64,000 nucleotides of DNA from Bacteroidota bacterium (GTDB lineage Bacteria > Bacteroidota > Bacteroidia > Chitinophagales > Chitinophagaceae). The position numbers and the translations under genes are program-made. The stretch lies in NCBI GenBank assembly GCA_947487525.1, contig CANKWR010000007.1:1-64000 (forward strand), given 5' to 3'. The notes under the pieces were generated by a model that was not told the DNA's origin, did not search any database, and worked only from the letters and a program-made list of their open reading frames with translations. Of the stretch, positions 50,237 through 59,084 are shown piece after piece; within the stretch, counting starts at the first letter, position 1; the number at the start of each line of letters is the position of its first letter.

Positions 50237-51643
50237 TTAATTATTCTCTAAAATTCGCTTAATTGTATTCAACTCACTGGGCTTTATAAAATATTCATAA
50301 AATCTTTTATCCTCCTCCTTTCTACTACTGCCAATAAGTGCCGAGTTAGATTGCGTGATAAATTCATACTTATCATTAATGGATTTCATCACATCACTTC
50401 TGACCTTTTTTTGGAGCCCAATATTTTTATCTCTAATGCCTAATACATGATTAATTTGTCCAATTTCAACATACTTATCTTTACTGCCTGCTGTTAATAA
50501 TAATTTTATCAGTGCCACTTCAATTGTGGTAAATGCCTGATTCACTGTTTTACTTTTTAATATTTTAAGCTGCGCAAATTCTAATTTTCTGTTCACACTT
50601 CGATTAAAAATCCACCATCCTCCAACAAAAGCAATCGCAATACTGGTGATCATAAGCAATAAAATAAATAGCTTATTTTCTTGGCCCCAAATACTGGTTC
50701 TTAACAATTCAAAGTCCGATAATTCAAAAGGATAAGTAATAAATAGTTTCGTGCCAGAATTATAACTAACAATTTTATCTCCTTCAATATATATATTAAG
50801 ATTGTTAGCACGTCTTTTTAAAAATTGATTCAATTCAGTGTTCTTACTCTTGTATATTTTGTTGTGCACTAAATCAAATAAATAAGTGTCCTCGTTTACT
50901 AAATGAATAAACCCATTTTTTAAAGGCAAGAATTCATTGGAGGAGAAATCTTTTTCTACAATTTCAATGACCTCACTTTCAAGATCGCCTAGCTTTTGCC
51001 ATTGTTTAGTTTTTAAATCCAGGTAATAACTTGTATAATTAGGTATTCCTTTTATGTTTTCAGGACCTGCAATGCCTGCATTCACCACCCTTTGAAAAGG
51101 AACATACAATCTTCCTTGCTCTTCCGAATACCAATTATAACTGGTTGACATGATTTCCATGTTCAAAGGGATGATATCCCATTCACTGTCTTCAAAATTA
51201 AACTTTCTTAAATGTCCATTTGTTTTCCAAAAACCATAGCCCCCATAACTATATAACCCGCCTTGGTATATAAAGTTTTTACAATCTATATTGTAATTCA
51301 GGTTAACGGTATGATCAATTCTTTTAAAAACGCATTTTGCGGAGTCTGAACGAATTAATTTGTACACAAACCCCGTTTGCCTGATTAAAATATAAATAGC
51401 ATCCCCTTGTTTCAAAAGCAGTTGCGCGTTGGCAGCGATGACTGTATTTTGTAACGGGATAGGATAGGTATCACTTGATAAATTAATCGCCGTATTAAGT
51501 TGTTTTGAAGCAATAATATGGGACAAAAATGGGGTGTTAGGCACCGTATAAGCGGAGTCGGGACCCTGCGACTTAGCCTGAAAAACAAGTAAAATGAGCA
51601 AAAGCCCAAGTAGTTTGGCTGGAAAATTATTTTTATAAATCAT
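50237..51643 (-). CDS. Membrane protein with periplasmic sensor region, one TM helix and C-terminal HTH-like region
   Basis: Signal peptide; TM LFILLLMITSIAIAFVGGWWIF; cytosolic NHVLGIRDKNIGLQKKVRSDVMKSINDKYEF. Confidence 0.55.
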   Translation of the reverse strand: MIYKNNFPAKLLGLLLILLVFQAKSQGPDSAYTVPNTPFLSHIIASKQLNTAINLSSDTYPIPLQNTVIAANAQLLLKQGDAIYILIRQTGFVYKLIRSDSAKCVFKRIDHTVNLNYNIDCKNFIYQGGLYSYGGYGFWKTNGHLRKFNFEDSEWDIIPLNMEIMSTSYNWYSEEQGRLYVPFQRVVNAGIAGPENIKGIPNYTSYYLDLKTKQWQKLGDLESEVIEIVEKDFSSNEFLPLKNGFIHLVNEDTYLFDLVHNKIYKSKNTELNQFLKRRANNLNIYIEGDKIVSYNSGTKLFITYPFELSDFELLRTSIWGQENKLFILLLMITSIAIAFVGGWWIFNRSVNRKLEFAQLKILKSKTVNQAFTTIEVALIKLLLTAGSKDKYVEIGQINHVLGIRDKNIGLQKKVRSDVMKSINDKYEFITQSNSALIGSSRKEEDKRFYEYFIKPSELNTIKRILENN

Positions 51644-51806
51644 TGATTTATAACTAATTAATTAATTTTTATACTACAAATTACACTTGAATGACATAAA
51701 GATAGGAAATAACCTATTTGTTAACAATTTAGTAATCTTGCAATAATGCTATTTAAGGCCTAAAACAGCAATTTTACAGCATAAAATCATCACAAAACAA
51801 CTAGTT

Positions 51807-52454
51807 ATGGGCCTTAATTCTATCATGAAAATTTTCTTGCCAAAAGACAGGGTATTTTTTCAATTATTCGAAGATGTTGCTGAACATGTTTATCAAATGG
51901 GTGGGAAATTAAAAGAAATGGTAAACGAACCGGATGCTGATATTAGAGCCAATATCCTGGCTCAAATTGAAAATTTGGAACATAAAAATGACGACTTAAC
52001 GCATAATATATTTACTGAATTGGGACGAAATTTTATCACGCCATTTGACAGAGAGGATATTCACTATTTAGCTACCTCGCTAGATGATATTGCTGATTAT
52101 ATTTATGCCTCTGCAAAAAAAATAAATTTTTATAAAGTAAATCCTAACGATACAGGTATTCATAAACTAGCCGAACTTATTTTACAAGGAACAGCTGAAA
52201 CAAAAATAGCTGTAATGGGTTTGCGTAATATGAGAAACATAAAGGGAATGACCGAGGCAATGATCAAAGTGAATAGCATTGAAAATCAAGCAGATGATGT
52301 ATTTGATATGAGTATTGAAAAATTATTTGAACAAGAAAATGACTTCAAAGAAGTAATTAAAAAAAGAGAGATTTATCAAGTGCTAGAAATAGCGACTGAT
52401 AAAATTGAAGACGTTTCAAATGTAATCGAATCTATTATCATCAAGTACGCATAA
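51807..52454 (+). CDS. DUF47/PhoU-like phosphate transport accessory protein
   Basis: ENLEHKNDDLTHNIFTELGRNFITPFDREDIHYLATSLDDIADYIYASA. Confidence 0.9.
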   Translation: MGLNSIMKIFLPKDRVFFQLFEDVAEHVYQMGGKLKEMVNEPDADIRANILAQIENLEHKNDDLTHNIFTELGRNFITPFDREDIHYLATSLDDIADYIYASAKKINFYKVNPNDTGIHKLAELILQGTAETKIAVMGLRNMRNIKGMTEAMIKVNSIENQADDVFDMSIEKLFEQENDFKEVIKKREIYQVLEIATDKIEDVSNVIESIIIKYA

Positions 52455-52464
52455 TTTACTAGAA

Positions 52465-54177
52465 ATGACTTTATTAATAATAATTATAGCGCTTGCTCTA
52501 ATTTTTGACTATATCAATGGGTTTCACGATGCAGCCAACTCCATTGCGACGGTGGTATCTACCAAAGTACTGACGCCATTACAGGCAGTACTTTGGGCCG
52601 CATTATTTAACGTAATCGCATTTTGGATTTTTAAGGACCATGCGGTAGCCAACTCTATTAGCAAAACGGTATACAAAGATTTTATCACCTTACCCGTAAT
52701 TTTTTCTGGATTACTAGCTGCTATTTTCTGGAACTTGCTTACCTGGTGGTATGGCATTCCATCCTCCTCCTCGCACACTTTAATTGGAGGATTTGCAGGC
52801 GCAGCCATTGCCCATGCATTAATGACCAAAGGGATTGGTTACTCTTGGGCTAAAATTGTAGACGCAGATACCATTATCAAAACTGTGTTATTTATTTTCT
52901 TAGCACCCATCATTGGCATCGTCATTTCTGTATTCATCACACTGGTCACGATTATGCAAAATATGTGGTGGAGACTTGCTATTATTTCCATAGCCACCTT
53001 CATTACCATTTTAATGTTTGATCGTTTCGAGAATACAAAGATTCATGAAAATGTTCAAAAATTTTATAGCATTGATAAATATAAAAAGGAAATAGCAAGC
53101 ATTGAAGAAGAATTAAATGAAAAAAAGGGAGATACTATTTTATCGAACAAACTTGCAGAAAATAAAAAGAAATTAACTACTGCTACAGAAAAATACGAAA
53201 AATTAAACCCTTATTTGTCTAGCTATGATAAATTAGGTGCTGAATCTATAGCCAAAACTGCAAAAGAAAGCGGTTGGTTAGACAATATAGCCGAAAGTAA
53301 AATCAAAGACGCTGCAAGAAACGCGGATGATTTTTTAGTATTAGAAGCAAAGGCTCCAGATAATGTAGAAATAAAAAAACTATATGATATTGCAAAAGAA
53401 AAAACTGAAGGCTATAAAGTGCCTTTAAAATTATATTTAGCAAAATCAATTTCTGCTGATTCTGCAATTGTTTTAATGAATGCCATTCACCCAATTCAAC
53501 CTAAAAACTTAGATAAGGTTAAGGCTAAAATTGAAAAGTTTAATATTCAAAAAACATTTGCTGGAGAAATAGACAAAGCAGATAATGCAATTATCGAATA
53601 TGGTATTATTGGTGCAGCCATTTTTTTTATGTTGATTTATGTGTATGTAGAAAAAATCAAAACACCAACGGCCTATACGGTTTCAAATATGTTCAAAAAA
53701 TTACAGCTGTTTAGTTCTGCTGCATTTAGCATTGGTCACGGCGGTAACGATGCACAAAAAGTAATGGGTATTATTGGTGCTGCATTAATTGCCAATGGAT
53801 CCATTCAGGATTTTGGTCAACTACCTAGTTGGGTGCCTGCGGCTTGTTATATAGCAATTGGCTTAGGGACCATGAGTGGGGGTTGGAAAATTGTAAAAAC
53901 AATGGGAACTAAAATCACCAAAGTAACCCCTTTAGAAGGTGTTGCCGCAGAAACTGCAGGTGCATTTACATTATTCTTCACTGGCCAAATGGGAATCCCT
54001 GTTTCAACTACACATACGATTACGGGTTCAATTATTGGCGTTGGAGTTACTAAACGTATTAGTGCGGTTAGATGGGGGGTAACTACCAATTTATTATGGG
54101 CATGGGTCCTAACCATACCGGTAAGTGGTATCCTTGCTGCAATCACTTTTTTGATTGTAAACTATTTTCTAAAATAA
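52465..54177 (+). CDS. PiT-family inorganic phosphate transporter with large central insertion
   Basis: FDYINGFHDAANSIATVVSTKVLTP, SSSSHTLIGGFAGAAIA, FSIGHGGNDAQKVMGII, GIPVSTTHTITGSIIGVG. Confidence 0.92.
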   Translation: MTLLIIIIALALIFDYINGFHDAANSIATVVSTKVLTPLQAVLWAALFNVIAFWIFKDHAVANSISKTVYKDFITLPVIFSGLLAAIFWNLLTWWYGIPSSSSHTLIGGFAGAAIAHALMTKGIGYSWAKIVDADTIIKTVLFIFLAPIIGIVISVFITLVTIMQNMWWRLAIISIATFITILMFDRFENTKIHENVQKFYSIDKYKKEIASIEEELNEKKGDTILSNKLAENKKKLTTATEKYEKLNPYLSSYDKLGAESIAKTAKESGWLDNIAESKIKDAARNADDFLVLEAKAPDNVEIKKLYDIAKEKTEGYKVPLKLYLAKSISADSAIVLMNAIHPIQPKNLDKVKAKIEKFNIQKTFAGEIDKADNAIIEYGIIGAAIFFMLIYVYVEKIKTPTAYTVSNMFKKLQLFSSAAFSIGHGGNDAQKVMGIIGAALIANGSIQDFGQLPSWVPAACYIAIGLGTMSGGWKIVKTMGTKITKVTPLEGVAAETAGAFTLFFTGQMGIPVSTTHTITGSIIGVGVTKRISAVRWGVTTNLLWAWVLTIPVSGILAAITFLIVNYFLK

Positions 54178-54200
54178 TATTTGCTTTCAATAAATTTTAA

Positions 54201-54229
54201 AATCCCTTGTTATGCAAGGGATTTTTTTT
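54201..54229 (+). terminator. Rho-independent terminator after PiT gene
   Basis: aatcccttg-ttatg-caagggatt followed by T run. Confidence 0.85.
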
Positions 54230-54365
54230 CTGCTTTTTAGCGATCGCAAACGATTGAAATGAATTTTTACAATAGATCGTTTGTTAGTATATGAATTAAT
54301 CCAACGTAGGTGGGTTACTTTTAGTAAATCGCCGTATTAATAAGTAATTACTAATTGATACCATT

Positions 54366-54653
54366 ATGATAGAGAAAAAATATTTTAAAACAAAAGACTA
54401 CGTAAAAGTTAAATTCACTTTAGCAGCTGAAGCAAAAAAAGTAGAAATTTTAGGGTTGAATAATGAGTGGAAAAAAGGACTTTCCATGACTAAGAAAAAA
54501 GAGGGCGTATTTACTGCTGAGGTAAATTTACCCAAAGAAACCACCCACGAGTTTAAATATTTTTTAGACAAAAAAAACTGGTTAAATGACAACGAGGTGG
54601 AGCAACAAACTGCAAATGTTTTTGGTACGACCAATAGTATTGTAACAGTATAG
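54366..54653 (+). CDS. Stand-alone isoamylase early-set (CBM48-like) domain protein
   Basis: VKFTLAAEAKKVEILGLNNEWKKGLSMTKKKEGVFTAEVNLPKETTHEFKYFLD. Confidence 0.75.
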   Translation: MIEKKYFKTKDYVKVKFTLAAEAKKVEILGLNNEWKKGLSMTKKKEGVFTAEVNLPKETTHEFKYFLDKKNWLNDNEVEQQTANVFGTTNSIVTV

Positions 54654-54680
54654 TAGTAGTAGTATTAAATATCTTATGCG

Positions 54681-54727
54681 GTATCTTATAAAGTATCTTT
54701 GAAGTATCTTTAAAGTATCCCTATAAA
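54681..54727 (+). repeat. Short degenerate tandem repeat, period 11-12 nt (GTATCTTWRAA)
   Basis: gtatcttataaa|gtatctttgaa|gtatctttaaa|gtatccctataaa. Confidence 0.7.
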
Positions 54728-54756
54728 AAAAGGCCCTTATAGTAAGGGCCTTTTTT
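54726..54756. terminator. Bidirectional terminator
   Basis: aaaaaaggccctta-tag-taagggcctttttt, perfect stem. Confidence 0.88.
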
Positions 54757-54774
54757 ATGCATAGAAAATTCATT

Positions 54775-56064
54775 TTAGTTAAAGGAAATGGGTATGATTT
54801 TAGTTTGTCTTTTATCTATGTAGTTAAACGTTTTGCCATCATAAATACCATTTTGTTCAAGTGCGACCCTTACTGGTTGGTCCCAATCCTTTAAAGTATA
54901 TATAGCATTCAACTCAATAGAATAAGCCGTATTTGCATTCATCTTATAATCACCGGAACCAGGTACCCCATTTTGCATGTCCCACATGCCAATGGTCGGG
55001 CCAGCAGCATGTCCATGAAATCCAATAGGATGGGTATAGATACTGGGCTGAATCCCTTTTGACTTAGCTGTAGACAATGCTTGCGCTAATATTTCATTGC
55101 CTGATTTACCAAGGCCAAAACTATTGGTTAAGATGTCTTGAAGTTGATTTGTTTTTTCAAAAGCAGCCGCTAAATCATTAGGAACAGCGGTCTCACCTGG
55201 CAACAACACATAGGCTTGCTCCTGGACATCTGAATTTAATCTTAAATAACTTATTCCAAAATCAACATGTAAAAAGTCGCCTTTACGAATGGTTTCTTCC
55301 TTATTCGTTGCATTGCGTCTTTGTATTTCAACTGAAGGATGGAACCAAGTAGTCAAGCCCATATCACTTAGTTTTTGTCTAAACCACCATTCTAAATCGG
55401 TCGTGGTTGTTTTATTGACTTTAATTACTTTGTTGCTAAAGCCTTCTTGTATAATAGCATGGGTGATTTGTAAAAGCGTAGGATAATAGTTCATTTCCAT
55501 CGCAGTTCTGGTTTCAAGCCAAGCTACCGCCAATGGTTGAGCTGAAATAACTTTAGCTTGTTGTTCCTTGCTTAAAAATTGCATCAATTCCACATAGGCA
55601 GTATATTCCATTCCATCGGCATGCGCAAAATCAACCGAGGTGTTTAAAGCTATTGTATGGGGATTAATTTGAGTTAATAAATTTTCGAGTGCCTTCCATT
55701 GATCAGGATATTTTTCAGTATCCCAAGCAGCTTTAATTTCTTTTCCAACTGGATATCGAGCCACAGCATACTTTTCCAATTTTCCTGTGTTTGGATTATT
55801 GTAAAAAACCAATACCGTCCTTCGTCTTGCTGACAACCATTCTGCAGGCAGCATTGTTTTGACAATGGGGTCTTCATTGTATTCCCTTGTAATTAAAACC
55901 CAACAGTCAATATTGTGTTTTGTCATTAAACTGGGCAGCAGGTTATTGAACCTATCCGCTAATAATTCATTGACAATGGTCGCCTGTTCTTTGACCGTTT
56001 TAATTTGTGCATTCGTCTTTAGGATTGCACAAAATAATAACAAAATAATAAAGCTTCTTTTCAT
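54775..56064 (-). CDS. M24 family metallopeptidase (Xaa-Pro aminopeptidase-like), secreted
   Basis: KGDFLHVDFGISY, PIGFHGHAAGPTIGMWD, YSIELNAIYTLKDW. Confidence 0.82.
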   Translation of the reverse strand: MKRSFIILLLFCAILKTNAQIKTVKEQATIVNELLADRFNNLLPSLMTKHNIDCWVLITREYNEDPIVKTMLPAEWLSARRRTVLVFYNNPNTGKLEKYAVARYPVGKEIKAAWDTEKYPDQWKALENLLTQINPHTIALNTSVDFAHADGMEYTAYVELMQFLSKEQQAKVISAQPLAVAWLETRTAMEMNYYPTLLQITHAIIQEGFSNKVIKVNKTTTTDLEWWFRQKLSDMGLTTWFHPSVEIQRRNATNKEETIRKGDFLHVDFGISYLRLNSDVQEQAYVLLPGETAVPNDLAAAFEKTNQLQDILTNSFGLGKSGNEILAQALSTAKSKGIQPSIYTHPIGFHGHAAGPTIGMWDMQNGVPGSGDYKMNANTAYSIELNAIYTLKDWDQPVRVALEQNGIYDGKTFNYIDKRQTKIIPISFN

Positions 56065-56122
56065 AATTGCTGTTTAAAATGTAAATCAAGATAAAACTAA
56101 ATTAAGCACTAATTTTACATTA

Positions 56123-58180
56123 ATGAAAATTTGTTGGCCACTATTGTCTTGTTTGTTGTTATTTATTTGCATGGACTGCGATGCACAGGATAGTATCTAT
56201 AATCAACTTGATGAAGTGGTGATTTCTGCCAGCAAATTAGCTGAAAAAAGAAAAGAAGCGCCCATTGCTATTAGTACTTTAAGTGAAGCAACCCTTAAAA
56301 AAGAAAATTCCAACAGAATTGACTATTTATTAAATAAAGTAAGTGGGGTATATATGCCTAGTATTGGCAACGAACAGCATATGATGTCCATTCGTCAACC
56401 CATTAGCTTAAAAGGCTTGTATTTATATTTAGAGGACGGAATGCCTATTCGAACCAGCGGGCTTTTTAGCAACAATGGCCTCATTGAAATCAATACTGGT
56501 TTTATCCACCATATAGAAGTGATTAAAGGGCCCGCTTCTGCTATGTACGGTGCCGAAGCCATTGGTGGCGTAGTGCAGGTATTTAGTAAACCAACTCCCC
56601 TTAAGCCCCTAGTAGATATTGGCGTAGAAACCAATTCAATTGGATTTAAAAAAATAAATGCCTCCTTTGGAAATACCACAAAAATAGGAGGGTGGATTGT
56701 CAACGCAAATTTTGGTGGACAGCAAAATGGGCCTTTGCAGTATAGTGATTACCACAAAAATGCCATTAGTGCCAAACACCAATTTAACATTCATAAAAAA
56801 TTAAGTGGCTACCAAAGCATACAGTTCATCAACTATTTTGCACAAACCACTGGATCGGTGGACAGCATTCATTTTGCACAGCAGGATTTTATTTCGATGC
56901 AAACCTTCACTTTTAGAAAAATGAATGTGCTTAGGTTAAAACAAAATATAGTGTACCAATGGAATTCAAATAACAGCACAACCTTCAACCTGCTGTATCG
57001 AGACAATACAACCAACCAAAATCCTGCTTATTCCATTGGGTCCACCGCTAACCCTACCAAATTCAGGGGGCAAACCAATCGTAATCATTTTAATTCCTTT
57101 GTCATTGATGCACAACAACTCATGTTGGTTCCCCGTATAAATGGAAAGCTCATCCTAGGGGCAAGTATGGATTTTACGCAGCAAGGATTAAACGCGAGGT
57201 ATATTGATATTACCAAAGACACGAGTATTGGCAAGTTTATTGCTTATACCTACCCTGCAAATGATTCCATCCTCACGCAATACCGGACCAGAATCGTAAA
57301 CCAGGCAATTTATGCCAACCTCATCGGTAAATTAAATAAGCAGTTCAATTTTAATATCGCATTGCGCTATGATGCGTTTGAATACCAATTTAAAAATCAG
57401 CTACGCAATGGCACCCCCAGCACCAATAATTTATTTCATCAATTCACGCCGAAAATTGGATTTACTTATAACAATAAAAACTGGGGCGGCTATACCAATT
57501 ATAGCAAAGGATTTGTACCACCGCAAATCACCGAAATATACAATGCCATCAAAGTGCCTTACTTATTGCCACAATCCTTTGATAATTATGAAATAGGTGC
57601 CTGGTTTTCTAGTAAAAAAATGGTAGGTGAAATAGTATTGTATCAATTACTCGGCCAAAATGAAATTATTTCAGTGAGACAAGCCGATGGCATTAATTTA
57701 AACCAAAACAGCGGTAGTACCAATCATATGGGTATTGAGTATAAATTAAATTATACACCCAATAGCCAAGTTTCATTTAACTGGAATGCTACCAATACAT
57801 TACACACTTATATCACTACCACCATTAAGGGCGTCAATGTGAGTGGCAATGAAATGAATGCGGCTCCAAGATTTTGGAGTAATTTGAATGGCGAATTAAA
57901 ATTAAATCAGCAGCTACTATTTGCATTCAACTGGCAACACCAAAGTAAGTATTACATGGATGAAATAAATAAATCAAGCTACCCAGGCTTTGATCTTATC
58001 AACTTCAAACTTACTTATGTAAAGGATCAAAATAAAATATGGCTGCATCTATTAAATGCAACCAATACTTATTATGCCACCATGGCAACCAAAAATTTTA
58101 GTATCAATGGAAATGCTGCGTACTCCTATTATATTGGGGAGCCACGCAGCATTGTCATTGGATATCAATGGTCCTTATAA
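56123..58180 (+). CDS. TonB-dependent receptor
   Basis: LDEVVISASKLAEKRKEAPIAISTLS, IEVIKGPASAMYGAEAIGGVVQVFSK. Confidence 0.9.
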   Translation: MKICWPLLSCLLLFICMDCDAQDSIYNQLDEVVISASKLAEKRKEAPIAISTLSEATLKKENSNRIDYLLNKVSGVYMPSIGNEQHMMSIRQPISLKGLYLYLEDGMPIRTSGLFSNNGLIEINTGFIHHIEVIKGPASAMYGAEAIGGVVQVFSKPTPLKPLVDIGVETNSIGFKKINASFGNTTKIGGWIVNANFGGQQNGPLQYSDYHKNAISAKHQFNIHKKLSGYQSIQFINYFAQTTGSVDSIHFAQQDFISMQTFTFRKMNVLRLKQNIVYQWNSNNSTTFNLLYRDNTTNQNPAYSIGSTANPTKFRGQTNRNHFNSFVIDAQQLMLVPRINGKLILGASMDFTQQGLNARYIDITKDTSIGKFIAYTYPANDSILTQYRTRIVNQAIYANLIGKLNKQFNFNIALRYDAFEYQFKNQLRNGTPSTNNLFHQFTPKIGFTYNNKNWGGYTNYSKGFVPPQITEIYNAIKVPYLLPQSFDNYEIGAWFSSKKMVGEIVLYQLLGQNEIISVRQADGINLNQNSGSTNHMGIEYKLNYTPNSQVSFNWNATNTLHTYITTTIKGVNVSGNEMNAAPRFWSNLNGELKLNQQLLFAFNWQHQSKYYMDEINKSSYPGFDLINFKLTYVKDQNKIWLHLLNATNTYYATMATKNFSINGNAAYSYYIGEPRSIVIGYQWSL

Positions 58181-58195
58181 GGACATTCTATTAGA

Positions 58196-59035
58196 TTAGT
58201 TATTACCCATTCTGATTCTCATTCCGCCCATTCCACCGCCTTTTTGCATGTCTTCCATTAATTTTTTCATTGCATCTTGAAACTGCGTTTTATTCATGAT
58301 GTCCCCCTTGGTTGGTTGCACCAAATCCTTTTTAGGATATTTTGTTGAAACTTCTGTTGCGGTGGTTACATTGGCACCATTGTCCATATCTACTTCCAAA
58401 ATAGCCCCTGGTAAACCACTGTAATTATCAGGACCAACCGATGCGGCGATGTCCTCGGTGTACCAAACTACCACTTCGGTTTCTTTAGGGGTAATCGCAG
58501 CACTAGGCTTGTTAGTCGTGTCGCCATTATTACGTCCCATACCACGTACACTGACACCCAATCTTACACTTTGTGCAGTAATCGTGGTGGTGGCTTTTTT
58601 ACATACATGCTTGGCAATGGTTTTGGTTTCTTCTGAAATTTTCCATTTTAAGGGTTTTAAGGAATCAATAATTAAAAATGTTTTTTCAAACATCGGTCTT
58701 GATTCGTATTGCATTTGCGTTGCTATATTCGTATAAGTAGTGGTCTCCGGCATACGGAATGAAAATCTTGCCCCGCCACCACCGCCACCACTATTGGCAA
58801 ATGGATCCGGCGCTTCGTCCTCAGGTACTGAACGAAATAAACTTGCTTGGTCATTGAATAACAATTCAAATTCAGAAGTTCTAAACTCAGGAATTCTCGT
58901 TCTCATTTCCGGATCGGTAATCATTTTCCACATATTAACTTTGCGTTCGTAAACGATTTTACCTTCTTTCATTTGCGCATTTGCGCTGACCATTGCAAAT
59001 AATCCAATTAAAAATGCGATTGTTATTTTTTTCAT
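58196..59035 (-). CDS. GLPGLI family protein
   Basis: GKIVYERKVNMWKM, YSGLPGAILEVD motif (GLPGAI), KPLKWKISEETKTI. Confidence 0.88.
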   Translation of the reverse strand: MKKITIAFLIGLFAMVSANAQMKEGKIVYERKVNMWKMITDPEMRTRIPEFRTSEFELLFNDQASLFRSVPEDEAPDPFANSGGGGGGARFSFRMPETTTYTNIATQMQYESRPMFEKTFLIIDSLKPLKWKISEETKTIAKHVCKKATTTITAQSVRLGVSVRGMGRNNGDTTNKPSAAITPKETEVVVWYTEDIAASVGPDNYSGLPGAILEVDMDNGANVTTATEVSTKYPKKDLVQPTKGDIMNKTQFQDAMKKLMEDMQKGGGMGGMRIRMGNN

Positions 59036-59084
59036 GTCTATTTATTTTAAAATAATTGAGTGTGAAGTTACTGTATTTATTTGT

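Noticed and set aside
54681-54727. Possible CRISPR-like repeat array
   Set aside because: Period of 11-12 nt with no spacers; a simple tandem repeat
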